A stretch of 64,000 bases of DNA from RUG14871 sp045539425. Its GTDB lineage: Bacteria; Bacillota_I; Bacilli_A; Erysipelotrichales; Erysipelotrichaceae. The stretch covers positions 62,001-126,000 of the forward strand of contig JAZQFH010000036.1 in the NCBI GenBank assembly GCA_045539425.1. Reading direction: 5' to 3'. Positions 32,564 through 41,357 of this stretch are shown piece by piece. The notes below the pieces were generated by a model, which was not told the origin of the DNA, ran no database searches, and was given only the letters and a program-made list of their open reading frames with translations. Both the position numbers and the translations under genes were made by a program. Numbering within the stretch: the stretch's first letter is position 1; every line of letters begins with the position of its first letter.

Positions 32564-33835
32564 TTATTTATACCAGCCTTTCAGTAACAGGTAGAATTTC
32601 CTTTTATATGCGCGGTAGTGCGCATAGACATATTTAAAAATCTTATATTCCCTTTCATTGAACACCGCATCAAATTCCCCGGCATATTCAATGAAGTCAC
32701 CGCCGAAGGACCGCTTGAAGTCCTGTAAGCCGTAATAGTCGTCATTCGGATCCAGCGAACCGCTCACGCCTTCAAAGTCATACGCTTCAGCGCCGCGGTT
32801 TTTGCATTCACTGATGACCAGAGAATGCAGGGCAAAAGCCGCCCGGAAGTTCGGCAGGATCTTAAAGGTATACATGTTCAGATTGGAGACCTTGCCTTTG
32901 ATCTGAACGATCAGCTTGGCACCGAGCACCTTTTCTCCCTGATGCTCGTAATCCTCCGCCTCCATGGCTTTGATTTCCTTCTCGTAGGATGCCAGAGATG
33001 CCAGACGTTCCTTCTGCTGCTGCGCCTTCATCTTCGTCTCATCCAGTGCCAGAAGTCTCTCGTATTCCTGCTTGACATTGTAATATGCCTGCGTTAAATC
33101 CGCTTTGCAGATATAGATGTGGGCATTTTCCCCATAGACATCCATTAAGCGTTCAAAATACTTCTTCGGGCGCGGAATGAACTTGTTCTTCTTTGCCAGA
33201 TCCAGTTCCGCTTCATACAGTAAGGGAATATCCTTGCGGCTTCCTTCCTCCACTCTCACGCAGCGCATCTCGTTCTTACGCGTATGCGCGTTGAAATTCT
33301 TGATGTTCTTATGAATCGTCTTTAAATCCGGCGTTGTATCCAGAATATAGGTGAAACGGCTCATCCAGTTTCCGGAATAGCCGTAATTATAGCCGAGGTG
33401 ATGAAAACCGTCTTCGATGAATGCATCCGTCATGTAACGGTGGTCAAAGCCGCCTTCCAGCAGCTCCCCGTTCTTTTTGTGCTCAATGATCGGATAATCC
33501 GGATCCACTCTTAAAAAGCAGCAGTGCAGCGTGTCCTTGCAGAAGTCACACAGCTTCTGATTGAAAAAGTGCAAAAGTTCCACATCACTGTAATCCATAT
33601 TATAGCCGTAGCACACATACGCAAAACGGGAGGGCAGATACCATTCCCTCCGGTAGAGCACCAGCGCACTTGCCACCAGTTTTCCGTCATCCTTGACGCC
33701 GCACGTTACATAGGAGTAACCGTCCAGCTCGCGCAGTTTTCCATACGCCGTGACCTTTGTATAGCGGTTGGTGGGGCTGTTGGCACAGAATTCATCAAAT
33801 TCTTTTTCTTCGATTCCACTGACAAATTCTCTCAT
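32564..33835 (-). CDS. FemABX family peptidyltransferase (second of three)
   Basis: A 423-residue FemABX paralogue. YVCYGYNMDYSDVELLHFFNQKL and LRVDPDYP are the first-domain blocks, YDFEGVSGSLDPNDDYYGLQDFKRSFGGDF the second. A Gln/Lys/Glu-rich coiled coil (about residues 245-295) is present. Start overlaps the upstream paralogue by four bases (ATGA). Sequence-distinct from its neighbours, which points to different bridge positions rather than a recent duplication. Confidence 0.92.
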   Translation of the reverse strand: MREFVSGIEEKEFDEFCANSPTNRYTKVTAYGKLRELDGYSYVTCGVKDDGKLVASALVLYRREWYLPSRFAYVCYGYNMDYSDVELLHFFNQKLCDFCKDTLHCCFLRVDPDYPIIEHKKNGELLEGGFDHRYMTDAFIEDGFHHLGYNYGYSGNWMSRFTYILDTTPDLKTIHKNIKNFNAHTRKNEMRCVRVEEGSRKDIPLLYEAELDLAKKNKFIPRPKKYFERLMDVYGENAHIYICKADLTQAYYNVKQEYERLLALDETKMKAQQQKERLASLASYEKEIKAMEAEDYEHQGEKVLGAKLIVQIKGKVSNLNMYTFKILPNFRAAFALHSLVISECKNRGAEAYDFEGVSGSLDPNDDYYGLQDFKRSFGGDFIEYAGEFDAVFNEREYKIFKYVYAHYRAYKRKFYLLLKGWYK

Positions 33836-35067
33836 TGTTTCCTATGGCTCCTGAGAAAGCTTCTCACATTCTTATACATCGGTACCCCTTTGATAAATGC
33901 CCAGTACATCAGCGGATCGATCGGCAGATCAAACTCTCCGATATACTCGTCGATATGCGGATCAAAATAACTCTTGAAGATGGTCAGACCGTCATCCAGC
34001 GTCCCTTCCAGACCGCCGAAATTGCACAGTCTGCAGCCTCGCTCATACGCCCAGCGGATGCCGGAATAATAGGACACATACGTCGCGTAGTATTTGCTGT
34101 ATTTCTCGTTCATGCCGGCATACAGCAGCTCTGCCGTATCACCGACCTGAATTCCCAGTAAAGATGAGATGTAGACGACATCCCCGTCTTCCTTCAGACA
34201 TTCTTCCAGAAACGGAATCTGTTTCATGATGCTGTTGTACTGATCTTTCTTCTGCGAATTTTTGTTGCTCTTCTGCTTCTGCAGTTCTTCTTCCAGCTGC
34301 GCCGCTTCCGCCTTGAAGGCTTCCAGCTGCTCGCGGATCTTCAGCTTCGTCACGCAGACATAGATATCTTCCGGATAGGCATCATAAAGGCGCTCATAGT
34401 ATTCCTGATTGCGCAACATGATGTTTTTCCGCTTTTCCGTATAACTCATGACCTTGGAGAAGATATCCAGCTGATCCCGCTTGAGGATCTCCAGCTCGAT
34501 TCCCTTCTTCTCTGCCTTGCGGATCTCCTTGAACGCTTTCGGATGATAGTTCTCCTCCCAGTTTTCTCCGTAATAGAGAACCCCGCAGTAGCGCGGCTGG
34601 CTGGTCGCATACATATCCTGGTTAAAGCCGAAATGCTTGAATCCGTTCGCCTTCAAAGCATCGATCACCTTGCTCTCACGTACGCCTGCGCTGTTTCTGG
34701 CTTCCTCTACCGTAAGAGAGGAAAGCAGCACGTTCGGATCGATTCGTATTAAAACCGCACGTTTCTTACGCGCAAAGCTCTTCAGTTCCTTCACAAAGAA
34801 TGCCAGCAGCTTGGTATCACTAAAATCCATCAGCGGACCGCGCGGGATGTAAAACATTTTTAACCCCAGCGGTAAGGAACGGGACAGGATCATTGCTGTC
34901 GCAACAAGCTTCTCCCCGTCAAAAACGCCCGTCAGATAAGCATCCCATTCCTTTTTGACACTTCTCCACTGCGGGCTCTGGAAAATATTATAAAGAGGAC
35001 TTTTAAGCGCATAGCTCAGATATTCCTCTTCACTTAAATCACTTCTAAACAAGTAAGACATTGCCAT
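33832..35067 (-). CDS. FemABX family peptidyltransferase (first of three)
   Basis: A 411-residue FemABX protein. MFYIPRGPLMDFSDTKLLAFFVKEL and LIRIDPNVL form the first domain, CNFGGLEGTLDDGLTIFKSYFDPHIDEYIGEFD the second, with a coiled-coil arm (EELQKQKSNKNSQKKDQ) between. The start at 35067 follows AGGAAAGAAGTG; an ATG six bases later is also possible, and the frame upstream to 35088 overlaps the -10 TATAAT at 35087-35092. First gene of the three-gene operon. Confidence 0.92.
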   Translation of the reverse strand: MAMSYLFRSDLSEEEYLSYALKSPLYNIFQSPQWRSVKKEWDAYLTGVFDGEKLVATAMILSRSLPLGLKMFYIPRGPLMDFSDTKLLAFFVKELKSFARKKRAVLIRIDPNVLLSSLTVEEARNSAGVRESKVIDALKANGFKHFGFNQDMYATSQPRYCGVLYYGENWEENYHPKAFKEIRKAEKKGIELEILKRDQLDIFSKVMSYTEKRKNIMLRNQEYYERLYDAYPEDIYVCVTKLKIREQLEAFKAEAAQLEEELQKQKSNKNSQKKDQYNSIMKQIPFLEECLKEDGDVVYISSLLGIQVGDTAELLYAGMNEKYSKYYATYVSYYSGIRWAYERGCRLCNFGGLEGTLDDGLTIFKSYFDPHIDEYIGEFDLPIDPLMYWAFIKGVPMYKNVRSFLRSHRKQ

Positions 35068-35086
35068 ATTCACTTCTTTCCTAACC

Positions 35087-35092
35087 ATTATA
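35087..35092 (-). promoter_or_regulatory. -10 box of the FemABX operon
   Basis: A TATAAT on the minus strand lies about twenty bases before ATG 35067. The -35 is weak (TGGTTA at 17 bases). The tRNA-Val gene is divergent just beyond it. Confidence 0.45.
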
Positions 35093-35144
35093 ACAAAATA
35101 AAAAATTGATAACCACGTTTAGGTGTGCTAAAATAGAAATGCTT

Positions 35145-35220
35145 GGATGATTAGCTCAGCTGGGAGAGCATCTGTTTCACGTATAGAGGGTCAGGGGTTC
35201 GAGTCCCTTATCATCCACCA
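35145..35220 (+). tRNA. tRNA-Val (CAC)
   Basis: The acceptor GGATGAT pairs with ATCATCC, then A and an encoded CCA (35218-35220). The anticodon arm is TCTGT-TTCACGT-ATAGA (one G-T pair), giving anticodon CAC. The T-arm is AGGGG-TTCGAGT-CCCTT. Confidence 0.95.
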
Positions 35221-35227
35221 TCTGAAA

Positions 35228-35262
35228 AAAAGACGGACTGTTGTAACACACAGTCCGTTTTT
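35228..35262 (+). terminator. Terminator after tRNA-Val
   Basis: ACGGACTG (35233-35240) pairs with CAGTCCGT (35251-35258), then TTTTTCTT. Upstream A-run could serve the opposite strand. Confidence 0.85.
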
Positions 35263-35293
35263 CTTATCTTTCAAAGAAAAACCGCCGCAGCGG

Positions 35294-36322
35294 TTAATAC
35301 TCAAATTCGTAACAGGTCAGCGTGGAATACCATTTGTCTGCTCCCACAAACGGCTTCTCAAATTCCGGCCGCCTCAGGCAGTTGGGGAAATACTGCGACT
35401 CCAGGCACAGCCCCATCTGCGGCTTGTAATCCGCACCGTCCTTGCCCAAGGAACATCCCAGATAATTCCCGGTATAAAACTGCACGCCCGGTCGGTCCGT
35501 AGAGCACTTCATCGTAATATGCGTCTTGTCCGATGTGATTTCCGCAAAGAGACGCATCTTCTTATCATAATCATCAATCACAAGATTATGGTCGTATCCT
35601 CCTGCAATCTTCAATTGTGGATCATTCAGATCAAAGTCCTTTCCGATCCGTTTGCCTTTCGTGAAATCAAAAGGTGTTCCTTCCACACTGCGGATCTCGC
35701 CGGTTGTGATACTGCCTTCTCTGACCGGGGTAAAATAAGAGCAGTACAGCTTTGCGGTATGGTTTAAGACCGTGCCGCTGTTATGCCCGTTCAGATTGAA
35801 ATAGGTATGATTGGTCGGGTTGAATACCGTCTTACGGTCACTGACCATATCGTACTTCAGATATAAGGCATTCCCCTGCAGGTAGTAGGTGACCTGTAAG
35901 ACTCTCTCTCCCGGAAAACCGTTTTCCAGATGACTTAGTTTCACCTGCAATGTGAGGTAATTCTCCCCTGCTTCCAGCAAGCTCCAGACGCGCTTCTGTG
36001 CGCCATACAGAACACTGGAGTGCAGGTTGTTCTCTCCGTTATTTTTCTCTAAAGGATAGCGCACGCCATCCATCTCAAAGAACGCATCTTCCGTCCGGTT
36101 GGCATTCGGCGCAATCACTGCCCCGAGATTTCCCTTGTTGACAAGATACGCATCCAGATCCTTATACCCCAGAACCACGTCCAGATCATTTTTCTCTTTT
36201 AAAATCAGGCGCACTAAAACGCAGCCAAAAGATGAGATGACTGCTTTCAATGTTTCATTTTCTATCGTATACAGGAAGACTTCCTGTCCGTTTGGTGTTA
36301 CTCCGAATAATTCCGTATTCAT
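35294..36322 (-). CDS. galM: Aldose 1-epimerase
   Basis: A 342-residue mutarotase. NPTNHTYFNLNGH holds the general acid His, and MGLCLESQYFPN near the C-terminus holds the general base Glu. It interconverts alpha and beta anomers of hexoses. The start at 36322 follows AGAAAG; the longer frame to 36373 is inside the nnrD gene. It overlaps or adjoins nnrD by 14 bases downstream of its stop, so both form one unit. Confidence 0.93.
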   Translation of the reverse strand: MNTELFGVTPNGQEVFLYTIENETLKAVISSFGCVLVRLILKEKNDLDVVLGYKDLDAYLVNKGNLGAVIAPNANRTEDAFFEMDGVRYPLEKNNGENNLHSSVLYGAQKRVWSLLEAGENYLTLQVKLSHLENGFPGERVLQVTYYLQGNALYLKYDMVSDRKTVFNPTNHTYFNLNGHNSGTVLNHTAKLYCSYFTPVREGSITTGEIRSVEGTPFDFTKGKRIGKDFDLNDPQLKIAGGYDHNLVIDDYDKKMRLFAEITSDKTHITMKCSTDRPGVQFYTGNYLGCSLGKDGADYKPQMGLCLESQYFPNCLRRPEFEKPFVGADKWYSTLTCYEFEY

Positions 36323-36335
36323 ATTCTTTCTATTC

Positions 36336-37211
36336 TCAGCGGTCGTTTTCCAAAAGAACCAGCGGCAGTGCATCGATCAGATCGCTTGCCCGCATTCCCG
36401 TTTCACCTTTCAGGGAAGCTGCCTTACTTCCCGCTTCCGCATGCAGCCATGCGGCCATGCAGGCGCTTGCCAGTAAAGGATACCCCTGAGCCAGAAGACT
36501 TCCCGTAATGCCGGCCAGAGCGTCTCCGCTGCCGGCTTTCGCCATACCCGGACTTCCGTTTTCAATGAAATAGACTTCATCCGCCTTATAGGAGGCGATG
36601 CAGCTGACGGAATCCTTTAAGATCAGGGTTACGCGGTATTCATCCGCAAAATCCCTGGCAACGCGTGCCGGATAGCGTTTGACGGTTTCCGTATCCCATC
36701 CGCTGAGCCTATGGAACTCTCCGATGTGCGGTGTGAGGATCACATCCGCTTTCTTATTCTTCAGAAGATCCAGATGACTCGAAAGAACATTCAGTCCGTC
36801 GGCATCGATTACCAGTTTCACATTCTGCTTCAGAAGATACTTTAGAAGATGATAGATTTCCTCGTGATTGGATACGCCGCAGCCGATCAGCACCGCACTC
36901 ATCTTATCGATGATCCGCTCCAACAGGTCGATATTCTCCCGCGCAATGACACCGTCATACGCTTCAAGCGGGACAAGCACCGCTTCCGGTAAGACCGGAA
37001 TCAGCTTTTCACACACGTCACGTAAGGAAGCCAGATAGACGTATCCGCATCCCGCCGCGTAGGCAGCGCGGGAAGAAAGAATGGCAGCACCGGGATAATT
37101 GTCACTTCCGGCCAGATTCAAAAGACGTCCGAAATCTCCTTTATGGCAGTCTTTCGGGCGTTTCCGGAATGTGCTGAAGACCATTTCACGATTGACCGTA
37201 ATCTGTTTCAT
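36336..37211 (-). CDS. nnrD: ADP-dependent NAD(P)H-hydrate dehydratase
   Basis: A 291-residue ribokinase-like repair enzyme (CARKD). KGDFGRLLNLAGSDNYPGAA near the start, TPHIGEFHRL and GSPGMAKAGSGDALAGITGS are the conserved blocks. It dehydrates damaged NAD(P)H hydrates. The epimerase domain NnrE is not fused and is absent here. No ribosome site is visible before ATG 37211, but TAAAAT lies six bases upstream (37218-37223), suggesting a leaderless message. Confidence 0.93.
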   Translation of the reverse strand: MKQITVNREMVFSTFRKRPKDCHKGDFGRLLNLAGSDNYPGAAILSSRAAYAAGCGYVYLASLRDVCEKLIPVLPEAVLVPLEAYDGVIARENIDLLERIIDKMSAVLIGCGVSNHEEIYHLLKYLLKQNVKLVIDADGLNVLSSHLDLLKNKKADVILTPHIGEFHRLSGWDTETVKRYPARVARDFADEYRVTLILKDSVSCIASYKADEVYFIENGSPGMAKAGSGDALAGITGSLLAQGYPLLASACMAAWLHAEAGSKAASLKGETGMRASDLIDALPLVLLENDR

Positions 37212-37286
37212 AGTAATATTTTACAACATTATTTGAAAATCGTCGGTTGGAATTATACAATATTCATAGAATAGAAGGAGAATACC

Positions 37287-38264
37287 ATGTCAGAAAAAAA
37301 CATTTTTGATGTCGTTTTGCTTTTTGCCCTCCCGGCAAGCGGAAAGAGTGAAGTCCGCCGCTATATGGCAAACATTCCTCCACAGAAACTGCAGGAAGAA
37401 TTCCATATCGGTGACAACTTACAGCTGGACGACTTCCCATATGTCTTCATGATGCGCCGGATCGATGAAGAACTTTTGAAACTCGGCGAAGAAAGGATGT
37501 ACTATCCGGGCGAAGAACCGTTTTTGGATGGCAGAGACTGGGCAACATTAACGACCCTGTTGAATGAAGACTATTACGATATGATCAACCGCAACGTGGT
37601 CCAGTGCGACTCCGCAGCGGAATATCTGTTCCAGAGACTGGAAAACGCCGCCATCAAGGTCGGCATCAACCCGCGTTTAACGTATCTCAAACCGGAAATC
37701 CGCAAGCAGCTCGCCTGCGCGCTGGAAAAAGAATGCCGTGCCTTACTGGATGAGAAGCAGGCCGCTTATCCGGATACCATGGAAAACAAGACCATCATCG
37801 TCGAGATGAGCCGCGGCGGTGCCGTCGGTGCTTCCATGCCGCTGAGCGATCCGTTCGGCTATCAGTATACCCTGCGCCATTTCTGCCCGGAAATTCTGGA
37901 AAAAGCCGCCATTCTTTACATTGAGGTGACTCCGGAAGAAAGCAGAAGAAAGAACCGCGAACGTTTCGACCCGACCAACCCTGGCTCTTCCATCAACCAC
38001 GGTACACCGGAACTCGTCATGATCAATGACTACGGCTGTGATGATATCGCCTATCTGCGCTCCATCAGCGAAGTGGAAAACACCATTACGGTGAAATCCT
38101 TTGATAAGACATATCACCTTCCGATCGGCGTTTTCAACAACATGCCGGACCGCACGACGTTCCTGCGTGACTATCCGGAAAAATGGGATCCGGAACTCGT
38201 CAAAGACATTGAGGGTCTTGTCAAGAGTGCCACGGATACCATGTGGTCCAACTATAAAAAATAA
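37287..38264 (+). CDS. P-loop protein of unknown function
   Basis: A 325-residue soluble protein. Its N-terminus reads VVLLFALPASGKSEVRRYM, a Walker A-like GxxxxGKS with Ala in the first position (ALPASGKS). IIVEMSRGG and a later YIEVTPEESRRKNRERFDP, which resembles kinase lid/Walker B regions, follow. I do not recognise a named family; a nucleotide kinase-like fold is the best reading. The start follows AAGGAGAA. It precedes purine nucleoside phosphorylase by 65 bases, but a terminator-like hairpin lies between them. Confidence 0.8.
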   Translation: MSEKNIFDVVLLFALPASGKSEVRRYMANIPPQKLQEEFHIGDNLQLDDFPYVFMMRRIDEELLKLGEERMYYPGEEPFLDGRDWATLTTLLNEDYYDMINRNVVQCDSAAEYLFQRLENAAIKVGINPRLTYLKPEIRKQLACALEKECRALLDEKQAAYPDTMENKTIIVEMSRGGAVGASMPLSDPFGYQYTLRHFCPEILEKAAILYIEVTPEESRRKNRERFDPTNPGSSINHGTPELVMINDYGCDDIAYLRSISEVENTITVKSFDKTYHLPIGVFNNMPDRTTFLRDYPEKWDPELVKDIEGLVKSATDTMWSNYKK

Positions 38265-38265
38265 G

Positions 38266-38287
38266 AAAAAAGCCTCCGGGCTTTTTT
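38266..38287 (+). terminator. Terminator between P-loop gene and purine phosphorylase
   Basis: AAAAAAGCC pairs with GGCTTTTTT around a TCCG loop. The GC core is only three pairs, so read-through into the downstream gene is likely. Confidence 0.65.
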
Positions 38288-38329
38288 CTGTTCGCATTAT
38301 AACAATCACTGACATAGGAGAAACTGAAT

Positions 38330-39148
38330 ATGAGTCAATATGAAACATGTATGGAGTCCGCCAGCTATATCCGCTCAATCGTAGATACCACCGATGCCGT
38401 GGCACTCGTTTTAGGCAGCGGGCTCGGCAATCTGGCCGATGAGATCGAAAACCCCGTCGTCATCGACTACAAAGACATTCCGCACTTCCCGACCACCACG
38501 GTTCCGGGACACGCCGGACAGCTGATTTTCGGCTATATCAACAACGTCAAGGTATTATGCATGAAGGGACGCTTCCACTTCTATGAAGGTCATTCCATGA
38601 AGACGGTCGCCATGCCGATCCGCGTTATGAAGCTTCTGGGCTGCCGCTGTGTGATTTTAACGAATGCGGCAGGAGGCTGTAACGTGAACTTCAAAGCCGG
38701 AACGCTGATGGTCATCGACGACTTCATCAACTTCATGGGCGATAACCCTCTGTACGGGGAAAACGAAGAGCAGTTCGGTCCGCGCTTCCCGGATATGACC
38801 AAGGCACTGAAAAAAGAATACCGCGATCTGGCTTTAAAATGCGCGAAGGAGCTGAACATCGATGTTCAAAGCGGTGTCTACATGTCCTTCCGCGGCCCGA
38901 ATTTTGAAACTCCGGCGGAGATCCGCTTTGCGCAGATCATCGGTGCCGATGCCGTCGGCATGTCCACGGTTCCGGAGATTCTGGTCGCAAGGCACTGCAA
39001 CCTGCCGGTCCTCGGCATTTCCTGCATCACCAATATGGCAGCCGGAATCACCGGGGAAGAGCTGACGCACGAGGAAGTACAGGAAACCGCCGACCGTGTC
39101 AATAAAGACTTCCGCGCCTTGCTTAAGAAAATCATTGAGAGGATCTGA
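38330..39148 (+). CDS. Purine-nucleoside phosphorylase
   Basis: A 272-residue trimeric-type (PNP family 2) enzyme. The phosphate site LVLGSGLG (residues ~26-33), TTTVPGHAGQL, GRFHFYEGH, LTNAAGG and VGMSTVPEILVARH are all present. It phosphorolyses inosine and guanosine. Together with add and pdp it gives the cell purine and pyrimidine nucleoside salvage. Start preceded by AGGAGAAA. Confidence 0.95.
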   Translation: MSQYETCMESASYIRSIVDTTDAVALVLGSGLGNLADEIENPVVIDYKDIPHFPTTTVPGHAGQLIFGYINNVKVLCMKGRFHFYEGHSMKTVAMPIRVMKLLGCRCVILTNAAGGCNVNFKAGTLMVIDDFINFMGDNPLYGENEEQFGPRFPDMTKALKKEYRDLALKCAKELNIDVQSGVYMSFRGPNFETPAEIRFAQIIGADAVGMSTVPEILVARHCNLPVLGISCITNMAAGITGEELTHEEVQETADRVNKDFRALLKKIIERI

Positions 39149-39161
39149 GAAAACATCCAAC

Positions 39162-39200
39162 AGGAATAATAATAGCTTCCCCTGCGGGAAGCTATTATTG
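39162..39200. terminator. Bidirectional terminator between purine phosphorylase and phosphatase genes
   Basis: A perfect 14-bp stem (39168-39181 with 39186-39199), loop CTGC. AT-rich flanks allow termination on either strand. Confidence 0.75.
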
Positions 39201-39201
39201 T

Positions 39202-39945
39202 TTATTCCAGATACATGCGTTTCAGCTGTTCTTTCTCTTCTTTGGTGACTCCGATTTCCTTCTCGATGTATTCGGAAAGGTTTCCGGCATTCTGCAGATA
39301 TTTCTCCAGATATTCCTGCCTTACCGTATCGAAGTAATACGTCGGGGAATCCTTCGGGAAGTCGTAACAGTCATTGGTATAGAGATAATCCTCCATGATC
39401 GTCTCTTCATCCACATCCAGTAAATTCAGTACGATCATCGCCCCGATACCGCAGCGGTCTTTCCCCATGGAGCAGTGCCAGAGCGTGCTTCCTTCCTTCT
39501 GATCCAGAAGCAGTTTAACAAAGGTGTGATAGTTTTCCTTTGCTTCCTGCAGCGTGGACATCTGATCATAGAGGTCCGTCATGAACTCAATGATCTGTTC
39601 CGTATGACCTTTCAGACTTTCAATCATCCGGGCAAAGAAGGCTTCCTGATCATCTTCTCTGGTAATGCCTTCTTTGGTGTAGTTGAAAATCGGAAGCGGT
39701 ATAAGTTTCATATCCTTAACCAACGGATCCGGATGTGACGCCATTTCCGTGTCATTACGCATATCGATGACCTGCCGGACATCATATTCATCATAAAGTT
39801 TTTCGATATCTTCTTCGCTTCCGCGGTACAGTGCTCCCGAACGGATCAGCTTATGCGCCTTGATTCTTTTTCCTTCTTTATTGATGATTCCACCCATATC
39901 GCGGGTGTTTTTCAGTCCCTGTAATTGAATTTTTTCCGATTTCAT
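39202..39945 (-). CDS. Tyrosine-protein phosphatase family protein
   Basis: A 247-residue protein of the bacterial DSP-like group (Y_phosphatase3). The N-terminus reads LKNTRDMGGI, then KLIRSGALYRGS, and the P-loop is LWHCSMGKDRCGIG: Cys and Arg of CX5R are intact, but the usual Thr after Arg is Cys. Relatives act on phosphotyrosine or phosphoinositides; the substrate here is unknown. No signal peptide. Single gene. Confidence 0.9.
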   Translation of the reverse strand: MKSEKIQLQGLKNTRDMGGIINKEGKRIKAHKLIRSGALYRGSEEDIEKLYDEYDVRQVIDMRNDTEMASHPDPLVKDMKLIPLPIFNYTKEGITREDDQEAFFARMIESLKGHTEQIIEFMTDLYDQMSTLQEAKENYHTFVKLLLDQKEGSTLWHCSMGKDRCGIGAMIVLNLLDVDEETIMEDYLYTNDCYDFPKDSPTYYFDTVRQEYLEKYLQNAGNLSEYIEKEIGVTKEEKEQLKRMYLE

Positions 39946-40024
39946 ACTACCTCACATCCAAACAGCAGCTTTTATCAATCCAATGCCCTGTACTGTCAAT
40001 CATATCAGTTTTTTTACTCAAACG

Positions 40025-40954
40025 CTAGGATTTATGAATGGCATTGGATTCATAGAAGAGCGGCAGGAAGATGTATCCGCGCTCTCTGAGTCCGGTAATG
40101 ATCTCCGGCAGAGCTTCCAGTGTTCCGTTGCAGTAATCATGCAATAAGACCACAAGCAGCTTCTGATCGTGAACCGTATTGAAGAGGTTTTCGACGTACT
40201 CGTCCTTGCTTAAATTGATCAGTCTGCCGTCACCGTCTTCCGCATCCCAGTCCACATAACCGTATCCGAGCTCCTGCAGCCGCTCCACAATGCCCGGCTT
40301 CAGACTTCCGGCCGTCGGTGTTCCGCCCGGGAAGCGCAGGATGTTGGTCGTATAGCCAATCAGATTCTGAATGTACTCCCGGTTTTTCACAACATCTTCA
40401 ATAAAGGCATCCACGGAACGGTAGATTCCGTTGCGGATCTTATGGGAATAGGTATGATTGGCCACCGTATGCCCCGTGTTGTATTCCCGGCGTATGATCT
40501 CCTTATGCAGATCCGAATCCTTTCCCAGTAAGAAGAACGTTGCCAGAACATCATACTGATCCAGCACATCCAGAAAGCTCATGGATGTCGCTTCGTAAGG
40601 TCCGTCATCAAAGGTCAGGTAGGCAATCTTGCAGTCGGCCGTCCCGGCAAGAACCGCATCCTCCAGCTGTTTCGCGACTTCATAGAATTCCTGCTTCTTT
40701 AATACAGGATCGTAGTTTTTATGTTCCTCTTCTTCAATCTTTGCCTGAATGGAACCTGCTTCCTCTTTTGCTCCCTCGATTTCCACATTCACTTCTTCCA
40801 GCTGCTGCTTCAGTTGTGACTGTGTCAGTAATGCATCCTTTTTCAGGGAATCAAAATGGTAGAATCCCGCTGCGGCAATCCCCAGTATTGCCACTAAGAT
40901 CAGCGTGACTAATGCGGAAGTTTTTCTCTGAGCGCTTCGATCCGTTTTGCCCAT
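40025..40954 (-). CDS. CE4 polysaccharide deacetylase, membrane-anchored
   Basis: A 309-residue protein. N-terminal anchor (residues ~13-32) and a coiled coil (~40-80) lead into a NodB domain from ~105. The catalytic motif TFDDGP, HTYSH metal ligands, RFPGG and LLHDYCN are visible. It probably deacetylates GlcNAc or MurNAc of peptidoglycan outside the cell. The gene overlaps the coiled-coil membrane gene by 46 bases, and a start at 40954 follows AGAGGGGAG. Confidence 0.92.
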   Translation of the reverse strand: MGKTDRSAQRKTSALVTLILVAILGIAAAGFYHFDSLKKDALLTQSQLKQQLEEVNVEIEGAKEEAGSIQAKIEEEEHKNYDPVLKKQEFYEVAKQLEDAVLAGTADCKIAYLTFDDGPYEATSMSFLDVLDQYDVLATFFLLGKDSDLHKEIIRREYNTGHTVANHTYSHKIRNGIYRSVDAFIEDVVKNREYIQNLIGYTTNILRFPGGTPTAGSLKPGIVERLQELGYGYVDWDAEDGDGRLINLSKDEYVENLFNTVHDQKLLVVLLHDYCNGTLEALPEIITGLRERGYIFLPLFYESNAIHKS

Positions 40955-41184
40955 ACGTCATACTCCCCTCTGTTTTCCCGGTGGGATGCTACCAGGGATT
41001 CATATTCCTTCTGCAGAGTGAGGACCTCTGCCTTTTCCTCTTCCAGTAATTGTTTCTTCTCCCCGATCTCAGCCAGAACAGTTTCATTCTCTTTGAGAAT
41101 CGACTGGTACGTTTCATAGGTCTGATAGGAAAAGAAGCCGGCTGCCAGAATCAGCAGCAGTAATAACCAACGTAGTATTTTCAT
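40909..41184 (-). CDS. Coiled-coil membrane protein, function unknown
   Basis: A 91-residue protein with a single N-terminal helix (ILRWLLLLLILAAGFFSYQTY) and a heptad-rich Lys/Glu tail. It resembles the anchor-coil part of the downstream deacetylase, so the two may pair through their coils. The start follows AAAGAGGCG. No named family. Confidence 0.72.
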   Translation of the reverse strand: MKILRWLLLLLILAAGFFSYQTYETYQSILKENETVLAEIGEKKQLLEEEKAEVLTLQKEYESLVASHRENRGEYDVWAKRIEALREKLPH

Positions 41185-41311
41185 ATTCGCCTCTTTCCAC
41201 TAACTATAGTAAACCCGTTCACCGTTTAAAACAACCTCCCCTCAATGAATACAAAGATTAAAATACTGGATCAATTCTCTCGTTTCCCGCGGTTGCACTC
41301 AGAAGAAATCA

Positions 41312-41343
41312 TATAAAAAGGACAGCCTTCAGCGAGGCTGTCC
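41312..41343 (-). terminator. Terminator of the glycan operon
   Basis: GGACAGCC pairs with GGCTGTCC (41320-41327 with 41336-41343), then TTTTTAT on the minus strand. The gap 41185-41357 otherwise holds the promoter region of the coiled-coil gene. Confidence 0.88.
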
Positions 41344-41357
41344 GATCAATTCATTTC

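Noticed and set aside
32564..35067. Recent gene duplication in the FemABX cluster
   Set aside because: The three proteins differ throughout, so they are old paralogues rather than a recent tandem repeat.
35145..35220. tRNA-Val as an attachment site for a mobile element
   Set aside because: No integrase, no repeated tRNA end nearby and normal housekeeping genes on both sides.
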